A stretch of 64,000 bases of DNA from Paenibacillus sp. SY21-1 (GTDB taxonomy: Bacteria; Bacillota; Bacilli; Paenibacillales; Paenibacillaceae). The notes below the pieces were generated by a model. The model was not told the origin of the DNA. It saw only the letters and a program-made list of their open reading frames with translations, and searched no databases. The position numbers and the translations under genes are program-made. The stretch lies in assembly GCF_005222705.1 (NCBI RefSeq), contig NZ_STGF01000002.1:310001-374000 (forward strand), in the 5' to 3' direction. Positions 35,039-43,806 of this stretch are shown piece after piece; position 1 is the stretch's first letter, and each line of letters begins with the position of its first letter.

Positions 35039-36658
35039 TCAGCGGATGGAGTAATATTCGTCGGTCAAAATTACGCGATCCCGTTGCTCTGTAAACCATT
35101 TGTCGTAATACTCATCCACCTTTTCGCCGCCTGCTTCATTCCATGCTTGTTGTGCATCACGCATAGCTTGATCTACCGTATATGAAGGATCAACAATTGC
35201 GTGATAATAAATACGGGTTAATGCTTTTGCGCCGTCTGTATTAGCCACTTGAAGCTCTTGCCTCAAGGTTGGCCAATTCCAAATCGGATAGGCAAATTCC
35301 TTTTCTTGATTAAGAGAATGGCGCTCGGCGTCCGCCTCTAATTCCATATATTTTCTATCGATTTCATAGCCAGTGTTCAAGGATGAAGCCAAGGAATTGC
35401 ATTCCCCCAGAATCACTCGTGCAGATAGCATATATAAATCTATTGTCCATGATAATTCACGACTGTATTCTTCGGGATTCATATATTGATAACAGCCATG
35501 CTCATTAGGTTGATAATGTTCTCCTTCGAATCCATACCTAAGTGTCGTTAATACTTTCTTGGAATACATAAAATCCAGGTATTGAATAACAGCCTCAGGG
35601 TTGGAGGCATGTTTGTTAATTGCGGCCACGAATTGCACCGGTGCTTTTGCCAGTGGATTAAATGATCCGAATGGGCCTTCCGGCAGTGGGATGGCTCTTA
35701 ATTCGGCAGTTGGAACTTGTTTTTTTAATGATTGTAACAGCGGATAGGCATCTTCAATACCGCTGCTCACCCAATACATTCCCAGCTTTCCATTTATAAA
35801 ATCCAGTTTCGCCTTTTCCCCGTCTTTATCCGTTAGGAAGTTGGGATCAATGACTCCGCTTTGATACAGCTCTTTCTTAAACGCCAGAGCCGCCTTGGCT
35901 TGGTCCCATGCCCTAATCACGCGACCATTGTCAATGACGTAACCAACATTGCGGAACATCATATCAATAGGACGAATGCCCCCCGCAATTTTACCATCCA
36001 ATAAAGGGCCTAATCCCGTGAGGTTAATCCCTAATGTATCCTGCTCTCCATTTTGATCAGGATCTTCATATGTAAACGCATTCAGAACGTTTAATAGCTC
36101 TTCGTCTGTCCGCGGCACAGCCAATTTCAATGCTTTCAGCCAATCGTTGCGAATGACTAACGCATGGTTCGTTTTTAGTCCTGTAATTTGCGCAATCATA
36201 TACATGTTGCCATCCGATTCGGTGGCTAATTTACGAACTAACGGGTATTCATCTAACAGCTTCTTGTATTCCGTACTGTAACGATCGATTAAGTCTCCTA
36301 TCGGAATGACTTGCCGGTCTGCTACCAATTGGGATAGAAAGGAAGAATCATAATCCATAATTAAATCCGGAGCATTCCCCGAACCGAACAGAACCTTATA
36401 CTTCTGAACGGAATCCCCTCGCGGAATTGGAATAAACTTAACATTCACAGGGCTGTTTTCATTAATCCATCGCGTCCACCGATTATTGTCTACGGTGCCT
36501 TCTTCAGCTGGAATATTTCCCCGGTCATAAATACCTACGGTAATTTCAGCTTTTTCCTTTTCGTCGGATTTGTGCTCGTTTTGCGATGTACAAGAAGTCA
36601 GAAAGATAGATGCCAGCACAATTGCAATCACGAGCCTATCCAGGGCTCCAAACCTCAT
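35039..36658 (-). CDS. Orphan extracellular solute-binding lipoprotein of the xylan locus (LplA-type)
   Basis: A 539-residue lipoprotein with lipobox LTSC (Cys near 23) and a charged linker, then an oversized oligosaccharide-binding protein body with the typical YEDPDQNGEQDTLGI calcium-like loop. No permease gene is adjacent: the next gene downstream (27 bases) is the membrane-spanning AraC regulator. It may hand xylo-oligosaccharides to permeases of cluster 1 or 3, or act as the ligand-binding partner of the regulator's extracytoplasmic domain. The second idea is inference from gene order only. Confidence 0.88.
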   Translation of the reverse strand: MRFGALDRLVIAIVLASIFLTSCTSQNEHKSDEKEKAEITVGIYDRGNIPAEEGTVDNNRWTRWINENSPVNVKFIPIPRGDSVQKYKVLFGSGNAPDLIMDYDSSFLSQLVADRQVIPIGDLIDRYSTEYKKLLDEYPLVRKLATESDGNMYMIAQITGLKTNHALVIRNDWLKALKLAVPRTDEELLNVLNAFTYEDPDQNGEQDTLGINLTGLGPLLDGKIAGGIRPIDMMFRNVGYVIDNGRVIRAWDQAKAALAFKKELYQSGVIDPNFLTDKDGEKAKLDFINGKLGMYWVSSGIEDAYPLLQSLKKQVPTAELRAIPLPEGPFGSFNPLAKAPVQFVAAINKHASNPEAVIQYLDFMYSKKVLTTLRYGFEGEHYQPNEHGCYQYMNPEEYSRELSWTIDLYMLSARVILGECNSLASSLNTGYEIDRKYMELEADAERHSLNQEKEFAYPIWNWPTLRQELQVANTDGAKALTRIYYHAIVDPSYTVDQAMRDAQQAWNEAGGEKVDEYYDKWFTEQRDRVILTDEYYSIR

Positions 36659-36880
36659 CTATCATCGCCTCCTTCCTTGCGCCAATCTTAGCAAAGCCAT
36701 CCACAAGGAACAATATCCATTTTTTTACCTGCTTACAATTCTTCAATAAAAGACATTTAAGGCTGATTTAATTATGAGCCGACTACGAATATTCAGCTAA
36801 CGCTTCATTTGCTCCAGCTCTCAGTGGAAAACATACATACAAAAATCAAGAACAATCCTTTTTCCATTCTCGTATGGAAC

Positions 36881-36916
36881 AAAATAAAAAGAGGGGACAG
36901 CGGCTGCCCCCTCCTT
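36881..36916 (-). terminator. Rho-independent terminator after the cohesin-SLH gene
   Basis: On the minus strand GAGGGGGCAGC pairs with GCTGTCCCCTC (one G-T) in a tight hairpin followed by TTTTTATTTT. It lies 26 bases past the stop codon, so the cohesin-SLH gene is transcribed as its own unit, separately from the binding protein and regulator genes downstream. Confidence 0.85.
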
Positions 36917-36941
36917 GCTATGGTTTCATTATTCGATCCCG

Positions 36942-37976
36942 TTATATAGAATCTGCATTTATATCGTAATGATGAACCTTCAACACCAGAGTCACTGCCT
37001 CGGCACGTGTAGCGTTAGCGTTCGGAGCAAACAGATTATTTCCCCTCCCTTGCATCATTCCTTGCTCCACGGCATCGGCGATGAGAGCATGAGCCCATGC
37101 CGGTATTTGATTCGCATCTGCGAAGCTGGTTTGTTTGCCTGAAGCGTTGGTGAATCCTATCGCCCTCATAGCCATAACAGCCATTTCCGCACGGGTGATA
37201 GGCTTGTCAGCACGGAAAGTTTGATCCGCATAACCTGCTACAATCCCGGCTGACACTGCTTTACGAATTGCAGGCACAGCCCAAGAAGGAATTTGTGATT
37301 GGTCGGCAAAGCCAAGGGCTTGATCTCCAGTTTCAGGCATTGCTAAAGCTCGGACTAACATGGAAGTAAACTCTGCCCTGGTAATCAAATGCTGAGGTCG
37401 AAACGTACCGTCAGGATAGCCATCCACAAGGCCTAGTGAGCCTGCTAATTCAATATTTCCCTTTGCCCAATGCCCGGATATATCTGTAAATGCTTTGAAT
37501 GGCTGACGTATATCCAATTCGATCCGTACATCAGCCTCAGGCTCCAGAGCCTTTATCACACTGTTGACAAGCTTTGCTTTTTTAAGCTCAACCGAAGCCT
37601 TTCCTGCTTGAATCGTTCTGAAGGTGAATTGTGCCATCTCAACCCTTCCACTTTCGCCTTGCGTTCGCCCAACCTTGGTGTGAGCAAAAATAAGCTCGCC
37701 CGCCTCTTCAATAATAGGTACGGAGAATCCGGATATGGCACTCTTCGCCCCCCTATATTCCAGCTTGCTCGAATCATAGGTTAGCTGAATTTCGAAGCCG
37801 AACATATCCTGCAGATGATCGCCTGTCACGAACACTTGAATGTCTTGCCCTACCACAGATGGGGCTTTCGATGCTTTTATGGTAAAAACAGGAGAAAGCT
37901 CCGCTGAAGCTGCTTGAGAGCTGCATAACAGGAGCAAAACTAAGATTAGCATACTTGCAATTACTCGATTTCCCAT
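36942..37976 (-). CDS. Cell-surface anchor protein: signal peptide, one cohesin domain, three SLH domains
   Basis: A 344-residue exported protein. Signal peptide 1-25 (SSQAASA). Cohesin-like domain about 28-155, with the recognisable strands FGFEIQLTYDSSKLEYRGA and VEMAQFTFRTIQAGKASVEL. Three S-layer homology domains follow at about 163-215, 226-280 and 287-340, each with the TRAE motif (ITRAEFTSML, ITRAEMAVMA, ATRAEAVTLV). SLH domains bind pyruvylated wall polymer, so the cohesin would be displayed on the cell surface. The layout matches single-cohesin anchoring scaffoldins such as OlpA of Clostridium thermocellum. Nearby, a xylanase carries a dockerin. Binding between the two is not proven. 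Confidence 0.9.
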   Translation of the reverse strand: MGNRVIASMLILVLLLLCSSQAASAELSPVFTIKASKAPSVVGQDIQVFVTGDHLQDMFGFEIQLTYDSSKLEYRGAKSAISGFSVPIIEEAGELIFAHTKVGRTQGESGRVEMAQFTFRTIQAGKASVELKKAKLVNSVIKALEPEADVRIELDIRQPFKAFTDISGHWAKGNIELAGSLGLVDGYPDGTFRPQHLITRAEFTSMLVRALAMPETGDQALGFADQSQIPSWAVPAIRKAVSAGIVAGYADQTFRADKPITRAEMAVMAMRAIGFTNASGKQTSFADANQIPAWAHALIADAVEQGMMQGRGNNLFAPNANATRAEAVTLVLKVHHYDINADSI

Positions 37977-38009
37977 AATAGTTCCGCTCCTTCATACCTC
38001 GTCTTATTA

Positions 38010-38160
38010 TATGATTTTCACTGAAATCAACAGGAATATCTTCTATTATCCGTGCTTTAAACGCCTCCAGCGCGAGCTCTCTTCCCGCTCCAATAACGGG
38101 ATCCTCGCCATAGATTTGTTTAAATGCCATCTGCTCAGCTTTCTTTATTCAACTCTAAAT
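38010..38160 (-). pseudogene. Possible gene fragment, family unknown
   Basis: A minus-strand stretch reads KKAEQMAFKQIYGEDPVIG, then AGRELALEAFKARIIEDIP, with amino acid composition and helix pattern of a real protein. It is bounded upstream by stop codons and has no ribosome site or credible full length. It may be the tail of a deleted gene. I cannot name the family. Confidence 0.25.
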
Positions 38161-38382
38161 CGCTCCCCTACTAAAAAGTTTATATCACAATAAAACTAAC
38201 TTAGCAGAGCGTTAAGCTGGCGTATACAGACATTAATCCTGATATTATCAAAATTCTAGTCACATCGTTTCAGTCTACGCGTTTTCTCAGACAAACAAAA
38301 TTCAAGTACAAACCATTTTCTTGAAGCGCCGCGAACTCGACGAATCGTTTCCCGTCCCGATTCCGTTCGGAAGTAAAGCCGT

Positions 38383-38411
38383 TTAACTTCTAACTTAATT
38401 TTGCTTATAAT
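38383..38411 (+). promoter_or_regulatory. Probable promoter of cluster 3 (yesN-yesM)
   Basis: -35 TTAACT (38383-38388), spacer 17 bases, -10 TATAAT (38406-38411). The predicted start lies about 115 bases before the yesN ATG. Confidence 0.55.
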
Positions 38412-38533
38412 TAACTCAATATGATGAACACGCTAATCATACGATCTAGGCAGTCCATTTAAAAAAGGTAAGGGAGTGTCGCTCTTCGCCTTCAAATGCC
38501 TATGCGCTGACAGCTTCCTGAAGGAGGAACACT

Positions 38534-40099
38534 ATGTACAAAGTACTGATTGTGGACGATGAGGTTTTTGTTCGCAAAGGATTAATCGGACTGATGGACT
38601 GGTCGAAGCTGAATTTTGAAATCTGCGGCGAAGCGGAGAACGGAGAACAAGCGCTGGCGCTTATCGAAAGACTGGCTCCCGAGCTCGTTATCGTCGATAT
38701 CCGCATGCCCATGCTTGACGGACTGGAGCTCATCCGGCAAGTGAAAACCGAGGGCGCGCACCAGCCATTGTTCGTCATTCTTAGCGGATATCCCGATTTC
38801 TCCTATGCCCAGCAAGCCTTTCGTTATAATGTATCCGATTACATTCTTAAGCCGGTGGATGAGCAGGAGCTGACAGCCGCGCTCAAAAAAACCGCCCATA
38901 CGCTCAATCAAAAGCAGTTATTGCTGATGACGAAAGAAAAGCCACTTGTCGCTACCGTCATCGAAAGCCTGCTGCAGTCGGAGCCCGACGAGCAAGTTCT
39001 CGCGAGGATCGCCCATTCGCTGGATCTGCCCCCCGCCTCTTCGTATACGTATGTCATTGCGGAGATTCAGGACCTTCTTCCGCATGGGACCGTCGACTAT
39101 ATGCCTGCCCTTCAGGCCTGCTTCATACGATTTTTCCAACAAGAGGGGCAGACGTTGCTCCTTCATGTACGCGCGTACAATCAATATGGCCTTATCGTGC
39201 CTCGGCTTTGGATGGACAGGCAGAGCGCGGATGAGCGGACAAGTTATGTCAAGCTGCTCACGATGTTGGAAAAGGAGCTCGACACATCGATTGCATTGTT
39301 TGTCGGATTGAAGGCCAATCATTTAAAAAATATTACAGCTTCCGGCGCAAGCGCCGAGGAGTGTTTGAACTACCGTTTTTCCGAGGCCTCGGATCGACTA
39401 TTTATGGCCGCCGAGCTGCGGGAGGTCTCCCTCTATTATTTTGATGTCGATGAAGAACTGCACGGCAAGCTGATGTACGAGGTTGAAGCCAATCGTCGGG
39501 AAGGCTTTGCGCTTGCTATCGATACCATTTTCATGACTTTCAGGGAGCGGCGCTTTGCTCCCGGCGCGGTTGCAAATACGATAAGACGTATTCTGATTGC
39601 TGTCATTAATATCATTCGGCAACTGGAAGGGAACGAAAAGGAACTTGCCCGTCTGGAAGATTTGCTCGAATGGCAGACGAAATATCGCAATACCAGCCAG
39701 CTTAAGGATATCTTTTTACAATTTATTGAGGAGGCTGCCGCCTACATCGCCTGCAAGCGGGGAGAAAAAAGCGAGGGCAATATTGAAAAGATAAAAAAAT
39801 ACATCGACGGCCATTACAGAGAAAACATTTATCTAAAAGGAATTGCCGCCGATTTCCATCTGAACCCGGTCTACCTGGGACAGCTGTTTCGCAAACATTA
39901 CGGCGTCTACTTCAATGAATATCTGCTGTCGCTCCGTGTCGAGGAAGCGAAACGGCTGCTGCGGCAGACGAAAAAACGCGTGTACGAAATCGCCGAGACG
40001 GTTGGTTTCCAAAACGCGGATTACTTTGCCACTCAATTCGAAAAGCTGGAGAACATGACACCGACGGACTATCGCAATAAAATGTCCCATTCCAATTGA
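38534..40099 (+). CDS. yesN: AraC-type response regulator (YesN family), cluster 3
   Basis: A 521-residue protein with a receiver domain (D8/D9, phospho-acceptor D55 in LVIVDIRMPMLDG), a long middle region, and a C-terminal AraC domain (IAADFHLNPVYLGQLFRKHYG, here split as IAADFHLNPVYLG and QLFRKHYG; AETVGFQNADYFATQFEKLE). GAAGGAGGAAC precedes the ATG. In this cluster the regulator precedes the kinase, the reverse of clusters 1 and 2. Likely targets are the binding protein and permease genes downstream and perhaps the beta-galactosidase. Confidence 0.94.
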   Translation: MYKVLIVDDEVFVRKGLIGLMDWSKLNFEICGEAENGEQALALIERLAPELVIVDIRMPMLDGLELIRQVKTEGAHQPLFVILSGYPDFSYAQQAFRYNVSDYILKPVDEQELTAALKKTAHTLNQKQLLLMTKEKPLVATVIESLLQSEPDEQVLARIAHSLDLPPASSYTYVIAEIQDLLPHGTVDYMPALQACFIRFFQQEGQTLLLHVRAYNQYGLIVPRLWMDRQSADERTSYVKLLTMLEKELDTSIALFVGLKANHLKNITASGASAEECLNYRFSEASDRLFMAAELREVSLYYFDVDEELHGKLMYEVEANRREGFALAIDTIFMTFRERRFAPGAVANTIRRILIAVINIIRQLEGNEKELARLEDLLEWQTKYRNTSQLKDIFLQFIEEAAAYIACKRGEKSEGNIEKIKKYIDGHYRENIYLKGIAADFHLNPVYLGQLFRKHYGVYFNEYLLSLRVEEAKRLLRQTKKRVYEIAETVGFQNADYFATQFEKLENMTPTDYRNKMSHSN

Positions 40100-40112
40100 G
40101 GAGGCTTCCTTC

Positions 40113-41858
40113 GTGTTCAATCTACGCTTGCACCACCTGAAGCTCAGGAGCAAACTGATCTTTATCTACGTCATGTGCGTGTTTATCCCGATCGTGCTCA
40201 CGAACGTGATCTTCTACCAAGTGACGAGCACGAATATCAAAAACCAGAAGACGGCGGACGCGGAACGAGCGACTTCCCTGCTCCTCGCCGAATTAGAAGC
40301 TTTAATCGACGATGCGGCCGGCATCTCCTATTTGTATTCCATCGATACGGGGCTGAACCATCACTTAAATACCGACCATGCTTCATTCGATAAATATGTC
40401 GAGTCTCTTTCCGCCGTTTCTAATTTGTTCAATCGCGCTAACAAGGAGTATAAAACGATCAGCTCGGTCAAAATCATGAGCGATAATCCTACGATTCTAG
40501 CCTCGGCGGATATCATTAAGCTTGATGAAGAAATACGGAAGACGGACTGGTATCATCAAATAAAAAATTCCAACCATACGTATCCGCATTTGCATGTGAC
40601 TCACAACAGCATCAGTGTCATTCAGCAGCTGCAGGACCACCGATTCGATGCCTATGAACATATTATAAAAATCGATTTGAATATCAAGTATGTAAACCAG
40701 CTATTCGATTTATCTGGCTTTGAAGGCGATATATATTTGCTGAATCCCTCCAATCAAGCTTTATTCGGCCGCTTGGCGACCGGCAAGCCCAGTGAACTCA
40801 TCACAGTGGATCGTACGCTAAGCGTAGAGGAGATACCCAAGCCGAACAAAACGATCATCATCGCGAAGCCCTATCAAAAAAATCGTTATTTTGGTGTCTG
40901 GACACTCTACGGAGTCTTGGATGAAGAAAAAACTTTGTACGACGTCAGACAATCCGGCCAATTCATTCTATGGCTCGCCGGCATTAATTTCCTTGTTCCG
41001 ACGATCATCATCATGATCATTTCCCGATCCATCCATATGCGGATTCAAGATATTCTCAAGCATATGAAATCGACAAAGGGCAAGAATTTTGAACGAATTC
41101 CATACTACAGGGAAAGGGACGAAGTCGGAGAGCTTGCAGTAGAATTCAATCGGATGAGCGAAAGAATCGAAAATCTCATTAACGATGTTTATGTAGCAGA
41201 GATCCAAAAAAAGGAGCTGGAGCTGGGGCAACGGCAAGCACAGCTTCATGCGTTGCACAGCCAGATCAACCCGCATTTTCTGTTTAACGCGCTGGAAACG
41301 ATTCGGATGCGAAGCCTCATGAAAGGCGAAACCCAGACAGCCAAGACAATTCAGAATATGGCCAAAATTTTCAGGAAATCGATTCTTTGGAAACGCAGCT
41401 TTGTTACGATTCGCGAGGAACTGGATTTAATCGAAAGTTTTCTTGAGATTCAAAAGTATCGTTTTGACAGCAAGCTGGAGTACCATATCGAAGTCGACCA
41501 AGCCGTCATGGATATTGAAATCCCCAAGATGGCCTTCTTGCCCTTTGTTGAAAATGCGAGTATTCACGGCATCGAGAATATACCCGGCATTGGTTATATG
41601 ACCATCCAGATTGCGCAGGAGCACGGACAAATCATATTCATGATCTCGGATAACGGAGTTGGCATGGATCAAGCCAAAATGAATGAGCTTCATCGATACT
41701 TTGGCGAAGATACGGCGATGGGAGACTCCATCGGCATCAAAAATGTATTGACTCGCCTAAAAATCTATTACGGAGAATCGTTTATCTTTGACATTGCAAG
41801 CGAACAGGGAAAGGGTTCACGAATTAAGCTTCGGCTGCCCATTGTCAGCAAAAAGTAA
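40113..41858 (+). CDS. yesM: Sensor histidine kinase (YesM family), cluster 3
   Basis: A 581-residue kinase 13 bases after yesN, with a GTG or nearby start after GGAGG. Transmembrane helices near 20-40 and 290-312 flank an extracytoplasmic sensor domain of about 245 residues. A HAMP-like segment, the His_kinase domain (phospho-acceptor His in HSQINPHFLFNALETI) and a HATPase domain (ISDNGVGMD) follow. It is a typical partner of the AraC-type response regulator. Confidence 0.94.
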   Translation: MFNLRLHHLKLRSKLIFIYVMCVFIPIVLTNVIFYQVTSTNIKNQKTADAERATSLLLAELEALIDDAAGISYLYSIDTGLNHHLNTDHASFDKYVESLSAVSNLFNRANKEYKTISSVKIMSDNPTILASADIIKLDEEIRKTDWYHQIKNSNHTYPHLHVTHNSISVIQQLQDHRFDAYEHIIKIDLNIKYVNQLFDLSGFEGDIYLLNPSNQALFGRLATGKPSELITVDRTLSVEEIPKPNKTIIIAKPYQKNRYFGVWTLYGVLDEEKTLYDVRQSGQFILWLAGINFLVPTIIIMIISRSIHMRIQDILKHMKSTKGKNFERIPYYRERDEVGELAVEFNRMSERIENLINDVYVAEIQKKELELGQRQAQLHALHSQINPHFLFNALETIRMRSLMKGETQTAKTIQNMAKIFRKSILWKRSFVTIREELDLIESFLEIQKYRFDSKLEYHIEVDQAVMDIEIPKMAFLPFVENASIHGIENIPGIGYMTIQIAQEHGQIIFMISDNGVGMDQAKMNELHRYFGEDTAMGDSIGIKNVLTRLKIYYGESFIFDIASEQGKGSRIKLRLPIVSKK

Positions 41859-41939
41859 AGGATTACCTAAAAGTTCTTAACTATTCAAAGATCGATATAA
41901 GGTTTGCTATATAACAAATGCCTTCTCTTTCTTCTATAC

Positions 41940-41953
41940 TGAAAGTGCTTACA
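41940..41953. promoter_or_regulatory. cre-like (CcpA) site before the cluster 3 binding-protein gene
   Basis: TGAAAGTGCTTACA fits the consensus TGWAANCGNTNNCA at all fixed positions except the first base of the central CG (T in place of C). It overlaps the downstream edge of a possible -10 element (TATACT at 41935-41940) about 30 bases before the gene start, a repressing position. Confidence 0.5.
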
Positions 41954-41982
41954 TTATTATAAAGAAGAAAGGGGTTTTGGAA

Positions 41983-43692
41983 ATGCGCAAGAAAAAGCGA
42001 TTGCACCTCAGTCTCGCCTTCATAATGGCCGTGTCGATCCTGCTTAGCGGCTGTTCGACAAACAATAATGGAGGCAGTAAGAACAGCCCAACCAACAAAC
42101 CAAACACCAACGAATCGACGGACGGAAATACGGTAGTCAATAAAGACCCCGTAACGTTCAGTTATTTCGGCTTCGGAACTAACGTCGACGTCATGGCAAG
42201 CGAAACGACGATCGGCAAGATTCTTCAGGAACAAACAGGCGTTGACTGGAAAATGGAATATGTCGTTGGCGATCCTAGCACGAAAGCAGGCGTTATGATT
42301 GCCGGCGGCGAATACCCTGATGTCATTTCTCCTGTAGGCGAGCTTTCCAAACTGATGGATGCTGGCGCGTATATCCCGCTAAATGAACTAATCGAAAAGC
42401 ATGGCCCTAATATCAAGCGTGTTTATGGCGATTATATGGATAAAATCACGCATGAAGACGGCAATATTTATATCCTTCCGTTTACGGCCAACATTGGCGG
42501 TTACCTGAACGATCCGGATGCGGGCAGCAACATCTGGATTCAACGCCGCGTTCTGAAGGAATTCGGATATCCCGAGGTCAAGACGCTCGATCAATATTTT
42601 GATCTGATCGTGAAATACCAAGAAAAATATCCTACCGTTGACGGAAAAGATACGATGGGCTTCGTTACGTTTGCTGGCGAGCAAGGCCAGTTCTACACCA
42701 TTACTAACGCACCTATGCATCTGGCCGGTTACCCTAACGATGGCAACGTCTTAGTGGACATGGAAACGCACGAGGCCAAGCTCTACATGGCTACCGAATA
42801 TGAAAAGAAATGGCTGAAAAAGCTGAACGAAATGAACGCCAAAGGGTTGCTGGATCCAGAGACCTTCACCGCTAACGGAGATCAATTCAAAGCCAAGCTT
42901 ACTTCTGGACGCATCCTCGGCTTCGTCGGTTACATCTGGCAAATGGCCGATGCGATGAATAATTTGAAGACGGCCGGAAATGACGATCTGCGTTATGTCT
43001 CGCTGCCGATCGTATTCGATGAAAGCATGAAGGACGCCTACATGGATCCTCCCGCCTTTGTTAACAACCGCGGTCTCGGTATTAGCGTAAGCGCCAAGGA
43101 TCCCGAGCGTATTGTCCAATATTGGGACAACCTGCTGAAAGAAGAGAATCAAAAGCTCGTTCAATGGGGAGAGGAAGGCGTCACGTATTCCGTCAACGAA
43201 GAAGGCCGCTTCGTCATGAGCGCAGAGCAGTTGGCTAACCGTAACGACAACGAGTTCAAACGCAAATACGGCTGGGCTTACTTCGACTACGAATGGCCTC
43301 GCTACGGCGACAACTCGGTCTATGAAGACGGCAACGCGCATCTGCCGACCAGACAGCCGGAAGTAGCCAATGTAAACTATACGGACGGCGACCGCGAGCT
43401 GCTTAATGCTTACCGCCTTGAAACGTTCTCCGGGTTCTTCGCACAGCCTGTTGAAAGACCTTGGTATCCGGCCTGGAGCATCGAGAAGGAGCAAGGTTCG
43501 CCTGAACAAATCTTCAACCAAAAAGCGGGAGATCTTCAGCAGAAGTTCTATCCTAAATTGGTATTCGCCAAGGAAGCGCAGTTCGAATCCGTGTGGAACG
43601 ATTACCTCGCCGAATTCGGCAAGCTGGATGCCGCAGGCTTCGAGAAATTTATTACCGACAAGGTTAAAGCCCGCGTCGCAGGAGTCTGGTAA
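41983..43692 (+). CDS. Extracellular solute-binding lipoprotein of a sugar ABC importer (LplA-type), cluster 3
   Basis: A 569-residue lipoprotein starting MRKKKRLHLS with lipobox LSGC (Cys near 24), then an Asn/Ser/Thr-rich linker and an oversized binding-protein body. The ATG at 41983 has AAAGGGG eight bases upstream; a TTG two codons earlier is unlikely. It is followed by LplB- and YtcP-type permeases in the standard order. The substrate is not predictable; the neighbouring beta-galactosidase suggests a galactose-containing oligosaccharide. Confidence 0.93.
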   Translation: MRKKKRLHLSLAFIMAVSILLSGCSTNNNGGSKNSPTNKPNTNESTDGNTVVNKDPVTFSYFGFGTNVDVMASETTIGKILQEQTGVDWKMEYVVGDPSTKAGVMIAGGEYPDVISPVGELSKLMDAGAYIPLNELIEKHGPNIKRVYGDYMDKITHEDGNIYILPFTANIGGYLNDPDAGSNIWIQRRVLKEFGYPEVKTLDQYFDLIVKYQEKYPTVDGKDTMGFVTFAGEQGQFYTITNAPMHLAGYPNDGNVLVDMETHEAKLYMATEYEKKWLKKLNEMNAKGLLDPETFTANGDQFKAKLTSGRILGFVGYIWQMADAMNNLKTAGNDDLRYVSLPIVFDESMKDAYMDPPAFVNNRGLGISVSAKDPERIVQYWDNLLKEENQKLVQWGEEGVTYSVNEEGRFVMSAEQLANRNDNEFKRKYGWAYFDYEWPRYGDNSVYEDGNAHLPTRQPEVANVNYTDGDRELLNAYRLETFSGFFAQPVERPWYPAWSIEKEQGSPEQIFNQKAGDLQQKFYPKLVFAKEAQFESVWNDYLAEFGKLDAAGFEKFITDKVKARVAGVW

Positions 43693-43806
43693 TGAAAGGC
43701 ATCAGCTGAATAGAATAGGAAGCCGGGAAAAGCGAAGCGACTTCGCTTTTCCCTTCCAAGCCACTTATTAGACAGACAAGATTTTGCCGGAAGGGAGACG
43801 AATCGG

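Larger units (their letters stand above)
37977..38533. other. 557-base stretch before cluster 3
   Basis: No complete gene seen. The left part (about 38010-38150, minus strand) contains a short coherent protein-like fragment, listed separately. The right part is A/T-rich and holds the cluster 3 promoter at 38383-38411 and a long leader of about 115 bases before the yesN start. Confidence 0.6.
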
